DNA of 36,262 nt from CAZISM01 sp964541895. Its GTDB lineage: Bacteria; Zhuqueibacterota; Zhuqueibacteria; Residuimicrobiales; Residuimicrobiaceae. The notes under the pieces are model-generated. The model saw only the letters and a program-made list of their open reading frames with translations, was not told the origin of the DNA and did not search any database. The stretch covers positions 1 through 36,262 of the forward strand of contig CAZISM010000050.1 in NCBI GenBank assembly GCA_964541895.1, written 5' to 3'. Below, one piece after another: positions 7,654 through 17,061 of this stretch. How positions within the stretch are numbered: the first letter of the stretch is position 1; each line of letters starts with the position of its first letter. Position numbers and translations under genes: made by a program.

Positions 7654-10122
7654 CTATTTGATCAACGTTATCCTGCGATTCTGCACAGCGCCCGGCGTTA
7701 CCAGGTGCACGAAATAGGTGCCGCCGGCCAGATCGTGGGCATCGAAACGAAACTCGTGCCGACCTTCCATCAATGTTTGATTCACCAGCGTGGCTGTGTG
7801 ACGCCCCAACAGATCATACACAGCCAGGGTGACCGGGCCCTGTTGATTCAGCTGGAATACAATCGTGGTGGACGGATTGAATGGATTGGGATAGCTGCTG
7901 AACAGCATATGTGTATCCGGCTGCAGGTCCTGTGACACGGCCGTGGTCACAGCTCCGATCTGCGGCTCCAGGTTGTTGTTGCGCGTCCGGTCGGCCAACT
8001 CCATGACCGCGGCCGCCACCCCGATATTGGTCACAATCCCGTTGGCGCCGCCGGGTTCCAGGGCCTGCCGAATGCTCACATGATCAAATACCACAAACCC
8101 ATTGTTATCCACCGCCTGCGGCATGGCGCTCCCGGCCGCCTCTTCCACATAATAACGATCCGGATTCAAGCGCACGAAACGGGCGCCGCTGCTGCGAAAG
8201 CCTTCATACTGTATAAGCACATGCGGGTGATCGGGCGCCCCCTGAACATGGTCCGCGATATTGGCTTCCACCAGGAACATCAGCTGCGGATTTTTGCCAA
8301 CAGCCTGACCGATCCAGTTTTCCGCATTGCGGTATAACCAGAAGGCATTGGTCTCGGCCAGCGTTGCCAGGTGATCCGGGGGCGCAGCCGGCAACAGATG
8401 GCTGTTCTCTGCTGCCTGGCGCACCCGCACCGAGTAATAGGCTTTGTCTTTATAATAGTACGGCGTGATGATAAAGTCTGTGCCTTTATCCACCACGTGA
8501 TTGCTGTTGACATCGAAATAGAAACCGCCGGTAAAACTGATCTGGGGATTATTTTTGTCCTGGAGCAGCAGGCCGCTGTCATAAGCAAGACGGCTCATGT
8601 CCCAGGTTCCGGTGTCGGGATCGTACGCCGGATTGAGCGAAGGATTCATGCCGTTCATGGCGCCGCCGGCCTCCACGTTGGGCATGCCGTCGCCTACCGG
8701 CGATTCCCAGTTGACGATCCAGGCCAGATCCTTCAACTCGTCGCCAAATGCACCAGCGGCCGTGATGGTGGCGTTGCCGCCATTGGACCAGCCGCACAAG
8801 CCGACGTTGGTATACATCGGTTTGATTGTGCTGGAATAGTCCTGCAGATAATGCCCGGATTTGTCCGTGATTTTGCCCAGAGCGAAGCGGGTCACATCGC
8901 ACAATGCGCGCACACAATTTTCGCCCCGGTCGTCAAACGTGCCGCCGCTCATGGCGCCAGGCCGGCCGCTGCCGGGAAAGTTGAATCGAACTTCAATGAA
9001 ACCGCGCAACGGCCAGTTTTTATCAGCCGTGGATAGTCCATTGCCTTCCCAGCCGCCGGCTACATGAATGACCACCGGCGCACCGCTGTTGTTATAGCGC
9101 GATGCCTGCGGGAATACCACCTGGCAGTAAATGCCCGCGTCACCGCCGGCGGATGAAGGAATAAAGGTCTTGAGCGTATCGGACACGCTCATTGGCGCGT
9201 TGTAGAGATGGGGCTTGCTGTTGTATTGCGTTTTCCAGATGTCAATCAGTTCGACAAAGTTGACGATACGAACCTCGCCGCGCTGCTGCATGGCCAGTAA
9301 CGGCTTGACCACACTGTCTTCATACGCGGTGATGGCGCCGCCTGAAAACGACTGTGCGACATAGATGGAAGCCGTAAGAATATTCTCCGGCGCAATGGTG
9401 CCGTTTTTGTACAGGTCCACCAGCTTTTGCACACCCTTTACGTCACCGGCATATTGGCCAACACACAGCACATTGCCGTTGGGATCATCGGTCCAGTATT
9501 CGTATTTGCTTTTGGGGCGCCAGACGCCGGACGGCTCCGGATCATAAGTGTGATTGGGTGTGCCCGAACCCATGAGGATGTCGCCTTTCCACGAGGCCCA
9601 GGGATACATTTCGCCGGCCAGCGGCAGGCGAAAACGCTCCCAATCCTGATATTTGCTGGAATAGGGATCGTAAATGTGGCCGCCGATCACATGGGTGGGC
9701 TTGACGCCGAGAGAATCCATGAGGTGAGCGACATCGGCATAGTTGTAGCCATAATTTTCGTGCGAGTGGGGATCGACCGAAATGCCGATATCCTCTTTCA
9801 GCCAGCGCACCAGGTTTTTGTTGTTGGTGGTGGCCATGAGATCCGCTGTTTCATAGCGCAACACACCCTCGAGGAATTTCCAGTCGCTCTGCCAGCAAAA
9901 GGCGATCTTGTTGCGCTGCACCATTCGGGCAAACTGGACCAGGCCGTTGCGCAGGCCGTTGTACTGCAGTTGCGTTTGCGGGATGGAAAAGTCGTTGAGG
10001 GCGCTGTCCTCATTATGCATGAACAGCATGACGTGGACAACGCCCTGGGACGGCTGCGCAGATACTGTTTGGTTGCCACAAAAAGCCGTGATGAGTAGAA
10101 AGAGTAGCAGTTTGGTACGCAT
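7654..10122 (-). CDS. Secreted three-part protein: deacetylase-like barrel, alpha/beta hydrolase, sorting domain
   Basis: The 822-residue protein begins with a signal peptide (about 1-22). Residues about 28-300 look like a NodB/polysaccharide-deacetylase-type barrel: HNEDSALNDF near the start, VDPHSHENYGYNYADVAHLM at 116-135, and VIGGHIYDP. Residues about 310-600 look like an alpha/beta hydrolase, with VVIHVAGGWEG as oxyanion region, FNFPGSGRPG, and the nucleophile elbow GWSNGGN (Ser446). Residues about 735-822 are a FlgD-like sorting domain opening with YPNPFNPSTT. The likely role is removal of acyl or acetyl groups from extracellular polysaccharide, inferred from the domain mix and the neighbouring alpha-galactosidase. 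The barrel's His/Asp set is not a perfect match to NodB, so that part may be a divergent glycoside hydrolase/deacetylase fold. A purine-rich GGAGGAAT-type site precedes the ATG. Confidence 0.65.
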   Translation of the reverse strand: MRTKLLLFLLITAFCGNQTVSAQPSQGVVHVMLFMHNEDSALNDFSIPQTQLQYNGLRNGLVQFARMVQRNKIAFCWQSDWKFLEGVLRYETADLMATTNNKNLVRWLKEDIGISVDPHSHENYGYNYADVAHLMDSLGVKPTHVIGGHIYDPYSSKYQDWERFRLPLAGEMYPWASWKGDILMGSGTPNHTYDPEPSGVWRPKSKYEYWTDDPNGNVLCVGQYAGDVKGVQKLVDLYKNGTIAPENILTASIYVAQSFSGGAITAYEDSVVKPLLAMQQRGEVRIVNFVELIDIWKTQYNSKPHLYNAPMSVSDTLKTFIPSSAGGDAGIYCQVVFPQASRYNNSGAPVVIHVAGGWEGNGLSTADKNWPLRGFIEVRFNFPGSGRPGAMSGGTFDDRGENCVRALCDVTRFALGKITDKSGHYLQDYSSTIKPMYTNVGLCGWSNGGNATITAAGAFGDELKDLAWIVNWESPVGDGMPNVEAGGAMNGMNPSLNPAYDPDTGTWDMSRLAYDSGLLLQDKNNPQISFTGGFYFDVNSNHVVDKGTDFIITPYYYKDKAYYSVRVRQAAENSHLLPAAPPDHLATLAETNAFWLYRNAENWIGQAVGKNPQLMFLVEANIADHVQGAPDHPHVLIQYEGFRSSGARFVRLNPDRYYVEEAAGSAMPQAVDNNGFVVFDHVSIRQALEPGGANGIVTNIGVAAAVMELADRTRNNNLEPQIGAVTTAVSQDLQPDTHMLFSSYPNPFNPSTTIVFQLNQQGPVTLAVYDLLGRHTATLVNQTLMEGRHEFRFDAHDLAGGTYFVHLVTPGAVQNRRITLIK

Positions 10123-10252
10123 GGTTATTCCTCCTTGTTTGCTTCAGATTTAGCAAAAAAGAGGCCAAACCGGGTCACAGCGCGCTTAACTTATTAATCT
10201 TTTATAACTTAAGAGGCTGGGTGATAGAAATAACATTACCAAAGTGTGCATT

Positions 10253-10272
10253 GAGGTACACAGGTGTACCTC
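10253..10272. promoter_or_regulatory. Perfect 9+9 palindrome, candidate operator
   Basis: GAGGTACAC-AG-GTGTACCTC is a perfect inverted repeat with a 2-base centre. It sits about 130 bases upstream of the start codon at 10122 and is loosely framed by AACATT (10232-10237) and AATGTT (10284-10289). The symmetry and size fit a dimeric regulator site, but no regulator gene lies next to it. A hairpin in a transcript is the alternative. Confidence 0.45.
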
Positions 10273-10296
10273 ACAGGAAACGAAATGTTACCAACA

Positions 10297-10331
10297 GTCG
10301 CCGCTGGAGGCGGCTCCGAAACGCCGGCACC
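10297..10331 (+). repeat. GC-rich intergenic direct repeat, copy 1
   Basis: The 35-bp element beginning GTCGCCGCTGGAGGCGGCTC matches a 36-bp copy at 10568-10603 with a few differences. Its core GCCGC-TGGAG-GCGGC can fold into a 5-bp hairpin. Both copies lie in the 519-base stretch 10123-10641, which holds only weak, unsupported small open frames and no recognisable gene. Confidence 0.5.
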
Positions 10332-10480
10332 TCGATGTACATCTGGCGTCTTTGCCGGCCGCGATCAGCTAACAGATTTTTCGGCGCGGCAAGTCAGCCA
10401 TATCATGGCAGATTTCTCTTGTGGCGCGCCTCAAAATGACATGTTAATAGTGCATAGTTCAGGAACGGCATGTGCGAATT

Positions 10481-10514
10481 CTTTCTCTGCGTCTTGGCGG
10501 CTTGGCGTGGCAGG
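10481..10514 (+). repeat. CTTGGCG-type degenerate intergenic repeat, copy 2
   Basis: CTTTCTCTGCGTCTTGGCGG followed by CTTGGCGTGGCAGG contains two phased GCGTCTTGGCGGCTTGGCG-like units. Its centre matches the stretch at 161-177. Similar 'TTTGCGTCTTGGCG' runs occur between genes in many environmental genomes (recalled, not checked). Confidence 0.35.
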
Positions 10515-10567
10515 CTCTGGCTACCGTGCATCACATACCAACTAAACGAATCGTGCTGTCGCTCGTG

Positions 10568-10603
10568 GTCGCCGTTGGAGGCGGCTCCTGCGATGCCTGC
10601 AAC
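10568..10603 (+). repeat. GC-rich intergenic direct repeat, copy 2
   Basis: This is the second copy of the element at 10297-10331, beginning GTCGCCGTTGGAGGCGGCTC, 271 bases away in the same orientation. The C-to-T change in the left arm leaves a G-T pair in the hairpin. It lies just downstream of the alpha-galactosidase stop, but it is separated from it by an A-run and has no terminator-like tail. Confidence 0.5.
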
Positions 10604-10641
10604 AAATCTTTAGCCATGGTTCTTTAGAATAAAAAAAATTA

Positions 10642-13152
10642 TCACAGCTTTACATATTTTATCACCGCCGATTCCCCTCGATTCAGCTTGACCGGCAGCG
10701 TCTTCATCTGTTCTCCCTGCAAAATTTTCTCTTCTCTGGTATCCAGATAGGTCACCTTGTACTTTGCATTCGCATCCATTGCGCGCAGCGCCAGTTCAGC
10801 CTGGGGATAAGGCGCATTGGGCCGGCGGAAGCACAAGACACAGCCCTCGCCCTTCTCCGGCCAGTCATATTGCAGGACCATCCACACCTGGTCGGTCAGG
10901 CTGAATTCTGTCAGCGGATAAAAATCCCGGGTCATGAGATAGCTATAGGAGGTGATGTCATCCCATACCGCTTTGACGTCATTAAACGGAACGGTCGCCA
11001 GTTCGTCTGGAGTGGGTGTTCCGATCGACAGCACCACCGAGGCGGTGGCCAGGCTGCGGTTTTTATATTTGTCAGAGGACAGGCCAAAACCGGTGGATTG
11101 AAACGGCAGATAGTATCCCAACCCATAGGTCATGTTTTGCGCAGACTCGTACAGGTCCGGCGCCGGCAGGCATTGATAATCGGAGCGCCACAGCGGCACC
11201 GACCGTTTGCACGTCTCATAGTCTATGCGGCGGCCGCCGCTGGCGCAATTATCGATCAGCAGGCCGGGCTTGCGCTGCAGCAGTTCATCCCAGAATGCGT
11301 AGACCCCTTCCACATAACGGATCTCGGTCATGCCGCTCCGGCCCGGTTCATCCGCCAGCTGCCAGCGCGGCCCCGGATCCATATTGAAATCGTTACGAAA
11401 GATATCCACGTCCCACTGGATCAAAAGGTTGCCGATCAGATCGGTCATGTAGCGACGCGCATCCGGATTACCAAGATTGTACAGTCCGACTTCCTTGTCG
11501 TGGTTGCGGATGAGCCAGTCCGGATGTTTTATGGCGATATCGCTGCCGGGCGACGCCACTTCCGGATCGAACCAGAGCAAAAACTTTAATCCCTTGCTGT
11601 GAGCGGCATCCGCCAGTACGCGCATGCCGCGGGGAAATTTTGTCTTGTCCGGAAACCAGTTGCCGCGGCCGGCGCCCCAATCGGCGCCTTCCGGGCCAGC
11701 ATACCAGCCGGCGTCCAGCCAGTAGACCTGCGCGCCGGTGCCGGCGATTTTTTCAATATAATCCAGTTGGTTCTTTTCGTTCACCGTCTCCAGCGCCGAA
11801 GCGCCGCCGCTCATCGCCAGCACAACCGGCTCGCCGTTCTGCCAGCGGGGGGCTACGGCGTCGCGCATATAGCGGCGAAAAAGATTGTGGCCGCGCAACG
11901 GATCTGCACCTTCATAGTACAGCAGACACACGGACGGAGAGCTGATCTCTTCGCCCGGTTTTAAATAGAGGGAAACATGAGAAAAGCCGGCCTTCATATT
12001 CACCTGGTTGCTTTTGGGATATACGAACTCGGCATCCCAATCACCGGACCAGCCCAGTGCCGTCACCAGGCCGGTGTTGTGAAACTGCAAATTCCAGAAC
12101 GGCAGATAGGACAGGCTGGAGCGACCGGCAAACGACTTCATGTGATAGCTCTGTTCCAGATCAAGCAGCGCACGAATCGGCATGAAATCGGTGTTGGCAA
12201 AGTCGCTGCCTTTGCTGCAATGAAGAACGGCCGGCATTTTCGGCGACTGGTTGGGATACATCCGGCTTGACTCCTCCACCTGCGCATCCAGTGACAGAAT
12301 ATGTTCCAGCACCGGACTGTTTTGCTGGCCGGTGTTTTTAAACCAGGTTCGCCACTCTACAACCGGATGGTCAAAAAATTCAACCACGTGGCAGCGCACC
12401 TGAAACGTGCCGTCCGGTTTATTCCACACCAGCTTGTGCATCACGCGATCGCCGGCGGCGCTGTCCGACGTGCTGCACGCCCAGGACGACAAAACATCGC
12501 GCGACGATTTTCCGCCGAGAACAAATGAAAAGGGAAGACGGTTCAGGATGGAGCCGCTGCCGGCGTACTCTTCCAGCCAGACTTTTTCGCCATTGGCATA
12601 TTCAACACGGGCGTCACCCCAATCGACGTGGCATAAATTAGCCCTGCTGCCGGCCAGCTTTGCCATAAGATGAAATTCCGTAACACCGGCCAGCGCGACA
12701 TTCACCTGAATCGGCGCATCGCTGATGCCGACAGCCGCGGATTCCCAAACGGTTTTTCCTCCGGCCTCTACGCTGAAAACAACTTTGTTGACCGCCCGGC
12801 CTCTGGTTTGTTCGTTGCGATCGAGTCCGGCCACAGCGGTAAAACGGAGCGCCGGTTTCGGCAGCTGCACCAGCAGATCGCTGACCGCATGCACGCCGAT
12901 GCCATGCTCGTATATTTTATCAGCAAGGCAGATCGGTTTGTTGATATAGGATTTCTGAAAATTGACATGACCGTAGGTCTGTTCCACCTGCACGATATTG
13001 CCCGGCATCCTTTTAAGAGCAAAACTGTTTTGCATCACCGCTTTGGGGAATGCCAATTCATACGCTGAAGGCTGGTAGGGCGTTGCGTCCTGTTCAGCAG
13101 ACCAGAGCGAGCCGATGAGCAGAAATAGCGAAAAGGAAATCCAACGTCGCAT
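10642..13152 (-). CDS. Secreted alpha-galactosidase (GH36/melibiase) with NPCBM domain
   Basis: The 836-residue protein has a signal peptide (MRRWISFSLFLLIGSLWSAE). Residues about 50-185 are an NPCBM-type carbohydrate-binding domain (YEHGIGVHAVSDLLVQLP). A beta-sandwich region leads to the catalytic barrel at about 440-750. The barrel shows YWLDAGWY, LKFLLWFDPEVASPGSDI, the probable nucleophile Asp588 in FRNDFNMD, CASGGRRID, and the probable acid/base Asp658 in LWRSDY. These match clan GH-D alpha-galactosidases, which remove terminal alpha-galactose from oligo- and polysaccharides. The ATG at 13152 is preferred over 13167 because it starts the signal peptide directly and has GGAG 9-12 bases upstream. 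The location is probably periplasmic. It is divergent from the TonB-dependent receptor, a plausible uptake partner, but there is no SusD-like gene beside it. Confidence 0.85.
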   Translation of the reverse strand: MRRWISFSLFLLIGSLWSAEQDATPYQPSAYELAFPKAVMQNSFALKRMPGNIVQVEQTYGHVNFQKSYINKPICLADKIYEHGIGVHAVSDLLVQLPKPALRFTAVAGLDRNEQTRGRAVNKVVFSVEAGGKTVWESAAVGISDAPIQVNVALAGVTEFHLMAKLAGSRANLCHVDWGDARVEYANGEKVWLEEYAGSGSILNRLPFSFVLGGKSSRDVLSSWACSTSDSAAGDRVMHKLVWNKPDGTFQVRCHVVEFFDHPVVEWRTWFKNTGQQNSPVLEHILSLDAQVEESSRMYPNQSPKMPAVLHCSKGSDFANTDFMPIRALLDLEQSYHMKSFAGRSSLSYLPFWNLQFHNTGLVTALGWSGDWDAEFVYPKSNQVNMKAGFSHVSLYLKPGEEISSPSVCLLYYEGADPLRGHNLFRRYMRDAVAPRWQNGEPVVLAMSGGASALETVNEKNQLDYIEKIAGTGAQVYWLDAGWYAGPEGADWGAGRGNWFPDKTKFPRGMRVLADAAHSKGLKFLLWFDPEVASPGSDIAIKHPDWLIRNHDKEVGLYNLGNPDARRYMTDLIGNLLIQWDVDIFRNDFNMDPGPRWQLADEPGRSGMTEIRYVEGVYAFWDELLQRKPGLLIDNCASGGRRIDYETCKRSVPLWRSDYQCLPAPDLYESAQNMTYGLGYYLPFQSTGFGLSSDKYKNRSLATASVVLSIGTPTPDELATVPFNDVKAVWDDITSYSYLMTRDFYPLTEFSLTDQVWMVLQYDWPEKGEGCVLCFRRPNAPYPQAELALRAMDANAKYKVTYLDTREEKILQGEQMKTLPVKLNRGESAVIKYVKL

Positions 13153-13623
13153 AATGACTCCAATCAATGCATCACTTGCACTTTTTGTGTTTGCCGAAAA
13201 TCGTTCGGCGTATGTTTATAATACTATTCCCACATTTAAAAAGCAATAGATCCGGAATTTATTATAAGACGAATTTAACAGGATCTTGATAAAACCTTAA
13301 CGCCCGGCTTACATAATTTGGCTATATTGGTTCATTATAGCGGCCGAGGCCATGTGCCATGGCCTGGCACTTCTTGTACCCTGCATTTTTGTATCCATTT
13401 TGCAAAAGTTGCGGTTAACGTTTCCTGCTATAATAATATATTAATAAATATTTTATAGCAATTCACATTTCCGCTGAAAAAAAATTCATCGCCAAACGAA
13501 CCAGATTAATTGCAGACCGGCAGAATTCAATAATTCCCTTTGCTTATTTTGCCAATTTTTAATAAACTATAGCTCCACACATTTTTGGCCAGACCCCATA
13601 ATAACCCGAGGAGGAGGAAACCC
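13153..13623. promoter_or_regulatory. Divergent promoter region between alpha-galactosidase and receptor genes
   Basis: This 471-base stretch has no gene. It contains a perfect 8-bp inverted repeat AGGCCATG/CATGGCCT with a 3-nt loop (13347-13365) and a second one, TGCTATAA/TTATAGCA (13426-13433 with 13453-13460), around a very AT-rich centre. A TATAAT lies at 13429-13434, but a TTGCGG upstream is only 14 bases away, so no standard promoter spacing can be claimed. A strong GAGGAGGAGG ribosome site at 13609-13618 serves the receptor gene. Confidence 0.45.
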
Positions 13624-16600
13624 ATGACCAAAAACAGGCTACACATCTTGTTTCTCTGCTTTTTATTGCTGCCCGCTCTGCTCTTTGCGCAAGGCGTTAC
13701 CACGTCGGCGATAAACGGCACCGTGCTGGATTCGAAAGGCCAAGGACTGCCCGGCGCCAACGTGATGGCCGTTCACACCACCAGCGGCACCATTTTCGGC
13801 AGCACCACACGTATCGACGGCCGGTTTAACATCCCCGGTATGCGCGTAGGCGGACCGTACACCGTGACCGCCAGCTATGTCGGTTATACCACACAGAAGC
13901 AAGAAAACGTTTATCTGACTCTGGGTCAGGATTTAAAGATTTCGTTTGTGATGACCGAACAGGCCGTTGATATCGGCCAGGTGCAGATCACCGCCGAGCG
14001 CGATGCGCTCATGAGCGCCGCCCGCACCGGCGCGGCTACTTCGGTGGGCAAAGAAGTCATCCAGACCCTGCCCAGCATCACCGGCAGAATCGAAGACTTT
14101 GCCCGTTTGACCCCGCAATACAACCCGGCCAGCTATGGCTTTTCCTTCGCCGGCCAGGACAACCGTATGAACAACGTCACCGTGGACGGTTCCTATTTCA
14201 ACAACTCGTTCGGTCTATCCGGCCAGCCCGGCGACCGTACCGGTGTAGCGCCCATTTCTCTGGAAGCCATCGAGCAACTGCAGATCAACGTGGCCCCCTA
14301 TGACGTACGCCAGGGCAATTTCGTCGGCGCCGGCGTCAACACCGTGACCAAAAGCGGTACCAACGAATTTTCCGCCGCCATCTATGGCCAGAACCGCAAC
14401 CAGGATCTGGTCGGCACCAAAGCCAAAGAACTCGAATACAAACCAGGCACCTTCAGCTACAACCGCTATGGCGCCCGCCTGAGCGGCCCCATCATCAAAA
14501 ACAAACTGTTCTTCTTTGTCGACGTCGAAAGCGACGAGTTGACGACTCCGGGCACGACCTATATGGCCAACACCGGCGGCCAGACCGTTACCGGCAACAC
14601 CACCCGCGTTCTGGAATCGGATCTGAAGACGCTGTCTTCTTTCCTGTCGGACAAGTTCGGCTATCAGACCGGCGGCTACCAGGGTTATGATTTTGCAACC
14701 CCGGCCAAACGCTACATCGCCAAACTGGACTGGGCCGTGAACTCGAAAAACAAAGTCAGCCTGCGCTACAATCATCTGGATTCCGACACCGACGTGCTGT
14801 TGTCCAACTCTTCGTCGCTGGGTATGGGCACCCGCCGTTCCAACACCACCGGTTTGAACTTTGAAAATTCAAACTACAAGATCAAGGAAAACATCCGATC
14901 GATCGTAGGGGAATGGAACGCGATGCTGGGCGCCAACAAAGCCAACAACCTCATCATCGGCTACACCACCAACGACGAAAGCCGTGACTCGCGCGGCACC
15001 TTCTTCCCGTTCGTGGACATCATGAAAGACGGTTCGGTGTACACCTCGTTCGGTTTCGAACCCTTTACGCCCAACAACGAGCTGCGCTACAAGACCTTCC
15101 AGGTACAGAACAATTTCACGCTCTATATGCAGAACCACAGCCTGACCTTCGGCGTCAGCGGCGAACGCTATCAGTCGGAGAACATTTTCTTCCCCGGTTC
15201 GCAGAGCATATACAGCTACAACTCGCTGGATGATTTTTACAAAGACGCCAACGACTATCTGACCAATCCCAATCGCACCGCCTCGCCGGTCACTCTGCGC
15301 CGCTTCCAGGTGCGCTGGTCCAACATCCCCGGCCAGACCAAACCGGTGCAGTGGCTAAAGGTGACCTATGTCGGCGCCTATGCCCAGGATGAATGGCAAG
15401 CCACGAAAAATCTGCGCATGACCGCCGGTTTGCGCGTTGATGTGCCTTTCTTTGACGAAACCGGCTATGCCAACAGCGTCGCCGATGCCATGTCCTTCAA
15501 GGACGAAGCCGGCAACACCGTGAAATATTCGACGGCCAAACTGCCGGATGCCAACCCGCTGTTCTCCCCGCGCCTGGGTATCAACTGGGACGTCAAGGGT
15601 GACCGCAGCACGCAGCTGCGCGGCGGCACCGGTATCTTTACCGGCAAACCGGCGTTCGTGTGGATCTCCAATCAGATCGGCAACACCGGTGTGCTCACTG
15701 GTTTTGAAGAGATGAACAACACCACCGCGCGTCCGTTCAACCCGGATCCAAATGCCTACAAACCGGCCAATGTCACCGGTGCGCCGGCGTCCAGTTTCGA
15801 ACTGGCGCTGACCGATCCCAATTTCAAGTTCCCGCAGCTGTGGAGAACCAACATCGGTGTCGACCAGAAGCTGCCCTGGGGCCTGATCGGTTCGGCGGAA
15901 TTCATGTACAGCCGCGACGTCAATGGCATGGCGTACATCAACGCCAACCTGGCATCGCCGAACACCAACTTTTCCGGTGCCGATAACCGTCCGCGCTGGA
16001 CCACCAGCAACCGCATCAACAGCACCGTCGCCAACGCGGTGGTGTTGAAGAACCAGAATGAGGGCTATTCCTGGAACGCCACGGCCTCGTTGGAAAAACC
16101 GTTTGACAAGGGCGTGTACGCCAAAGTGGCCTATAACTATGGCGTTGCCAAAAATACGGTCGATCCCGGTTCCATCGCGTATGGCTCCTGGAACGGCAAC
16201 CAGCACATCGGCGATCCGAACAATCCGACGCTGGGTTATGCCGCCACCTCGGCCGGCCCGCGCGTTCTCGGCACGGTCTCGTACCGTAAAGAGTACTTTA
16301 GCTTTGGCGCCACCACCCTTTCGCTCTATGGCGAAGGGTTCTCCCTTGGTCGCTTCAGCTACACCTACAGCGGCGATCTCAACGGCGACGGTGGTACCGC
16401 AAACGACCTGCTCTATATTCCCAAGGACAAGTCAGAAATGAATTTCATGCCCATCACCGGCAGCGCGCCCTTTACGGCTGATCAGCAGGCTGATGCATGG
16501 GATGCGTATATCGAACAGGATGCGTATTTAAGCAAACATCGCGGCGAATACGCGGTGCGCAACGGCGCTTCGATCCCCATGGTCTATCGCGTCGACTTGA

Positions 16601-16899
16601 GCATCAGCCAGGAACTGTTTGCCACGTTTTTCAAAAAACGCAACACTCTGCAATTCCGCATCGATTTCCTGAATTTCACCAACTTTCTCAACAAAAACTG
16701 GGGCGTAGCCCAGCGCTATATCAACGCCCAGCCGTTGATCGTCACCTCCACCGGTGGCGCCCAGGCGGACGCCCAGGGCCGAGCGCAATACAAACTGCGC
16801 GTCATCAACAATCAGTTGATGAGCAAAACCCTGGAACAGTCGCTGTCCATCAACGACGTCTACCGCATCCAGTTCGGTTTCCGCTACAACTTTAACTAG
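13624..16899 (+). CDS. TonB-dependent outer-membrane receptor with N-terminal carboxypeptidase-regulatory domain
   Basis: The 1091-residue protein has a signal peptide (about 1-23, ending LLFAQ). A carboxypeptidase-regulatory-like domain follows (about 25-110: SAINGTVLDSKGQGLPGANV, then DGRFNIPGM). Next is a plug domain (about 130-250, with NRMNNVTVDGSYF) and a long beta-barrel rich in aromatic and Asn/Gly strands, ending in the outer-membrane-type tail GFRYNFN. The order matches Oar-like or SusC-related receptors that import bulky ligands using the TonB system. The ligand is unknown; a carbohydrate is a reasonable guess from the neighbours. No SusD partner is adjacent. The ATG at 13624 is set by the strong ribosome site 5 bases upstream; a longer frame from 13585 would put the signal peptide inside the protein. 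Strong preference for AAC, TTC and ACC codons suggests high expression. Confidence 0.9.
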   Translation: MTKNRLHILFLCFLLLPALLFAQGVTTSAINGTVLDSKGQGLPGANVMAVHTTSGTIFGSTTRIDGRFNIPGMRVGGPYTVTASYVGYTTQKQENVYLTLGQDLKISFVMTEQAVDIGQVQITAERDALMSAARTGAATSVGKEVIQTLPSITGRIEDFARLTPQYNPASYGFSFAGQDNRMNNVTVDGSYFNNSFGLSGQPGDRTGVAPISLEAIEQLQINVAPYDVRQGNFVGAGVNTVTKSGTNEFSAAIYGQNRNQDLVGTKAKELEYKPGTFSYNRYGARLSGPIIKNKLFFFVDVESDELTTPGTTYMANTGGQTVTGNTTRVLESDLKTLSSFLSDKFGYQTGGYQGYDFATPAKRYIAKLDWAVNSKNKVSLRYNHLDSDTDVLLSNSSSLGMGTRRSNTTGLNFENSNYKIKENIRSIVGEWNAMLGANKANNLIIGYTTNDESRDSRGTFFPFVDIMKDGSVYTSFGFEPFTPNNELRYKTFQVQNNFTLYMQNHSLTFGVSGERYQSENIFFPGSQSIYSYNSLDDFYKDANDYLTNPNRTASPVTLRRFQVRWSNIPGQTKPVQWLKVTYVGAYAQDEWQATKNLRMTAGLRVDVPFFDETGYANSVADAMSFKDEAGNTVKYSTAKLPDANPLFSPRLGINWDVKGDRSTQLRGGTGIFTGKPAFVWISNQIGNTGVLTGFEEMNNTTARPFNPDPNAYKPANVTGAPASSFELALTDPNFKFPQLWRTNIGVDQKLPWGLIGSAEFMYSRDVNGMAYINANLASPNTNFSGADNRPRWTTSNRINSTVANAVVLKNQNEGYSWNATASLEKPFDKGVYAKVAYNYGVAKNTVDPGSIAYGSWNGNQHIGDPNNPTLGYAATSAGPRVLGTVSYRKEYFSFGATTLSLYGEGFSLGRFSYTYSGDLNGDGGTANDLLYIPKDKSEMNFMPITGSAPFTADQQADAWDAYIEQDAYLSKHRGEYAVRNGASIPMVYRVDLSISQELFATFFKKRNTLQFRIDFLNFTNFLNKNWGVAQRYINAQPLIVTSTGGAQADAQGRAQYKLRVINNQLMSKTLEQSLSINDVYRIQFGFRYNFN

Positions 16900-16913
16900 A
16901 GACACAGATTCTG

Positions 16914-16948
16914 AAAAAGGCCGTCCCCGCAGGGGGACGGCCTTTTTT
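16914..16948 (+). terminator. Strong intrinsic terminator after the receptor gene
   Basis: A 15-bp perfect stem (16914-16928 with 16933-16947), built on AAGGCCGTCCCC with a GCAG loop, ends in six T residues. It begins 14 bases after the receptor stop. The A-run on the left means it could also work on the minus strand. Confidence 0.93.
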
Positions 16949-17061
16949 CATTACAGGGGGCCGCGGTGCGAATTAATGCTTGACATTCTTGTGAAATCAT
17001 GATACCTTTTGCTCCACTACCGCGTATAGTAATGCCACTTGCTAGAGGTGCATTTCAGCTG

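Noticed and set aside
10221..10545. Small open frames (72 and 93 codons) in the intergenic region
   Set aside because: They overlap the repeats and the palindrome, lack ribosome sites and have no recognisable protein sequence.
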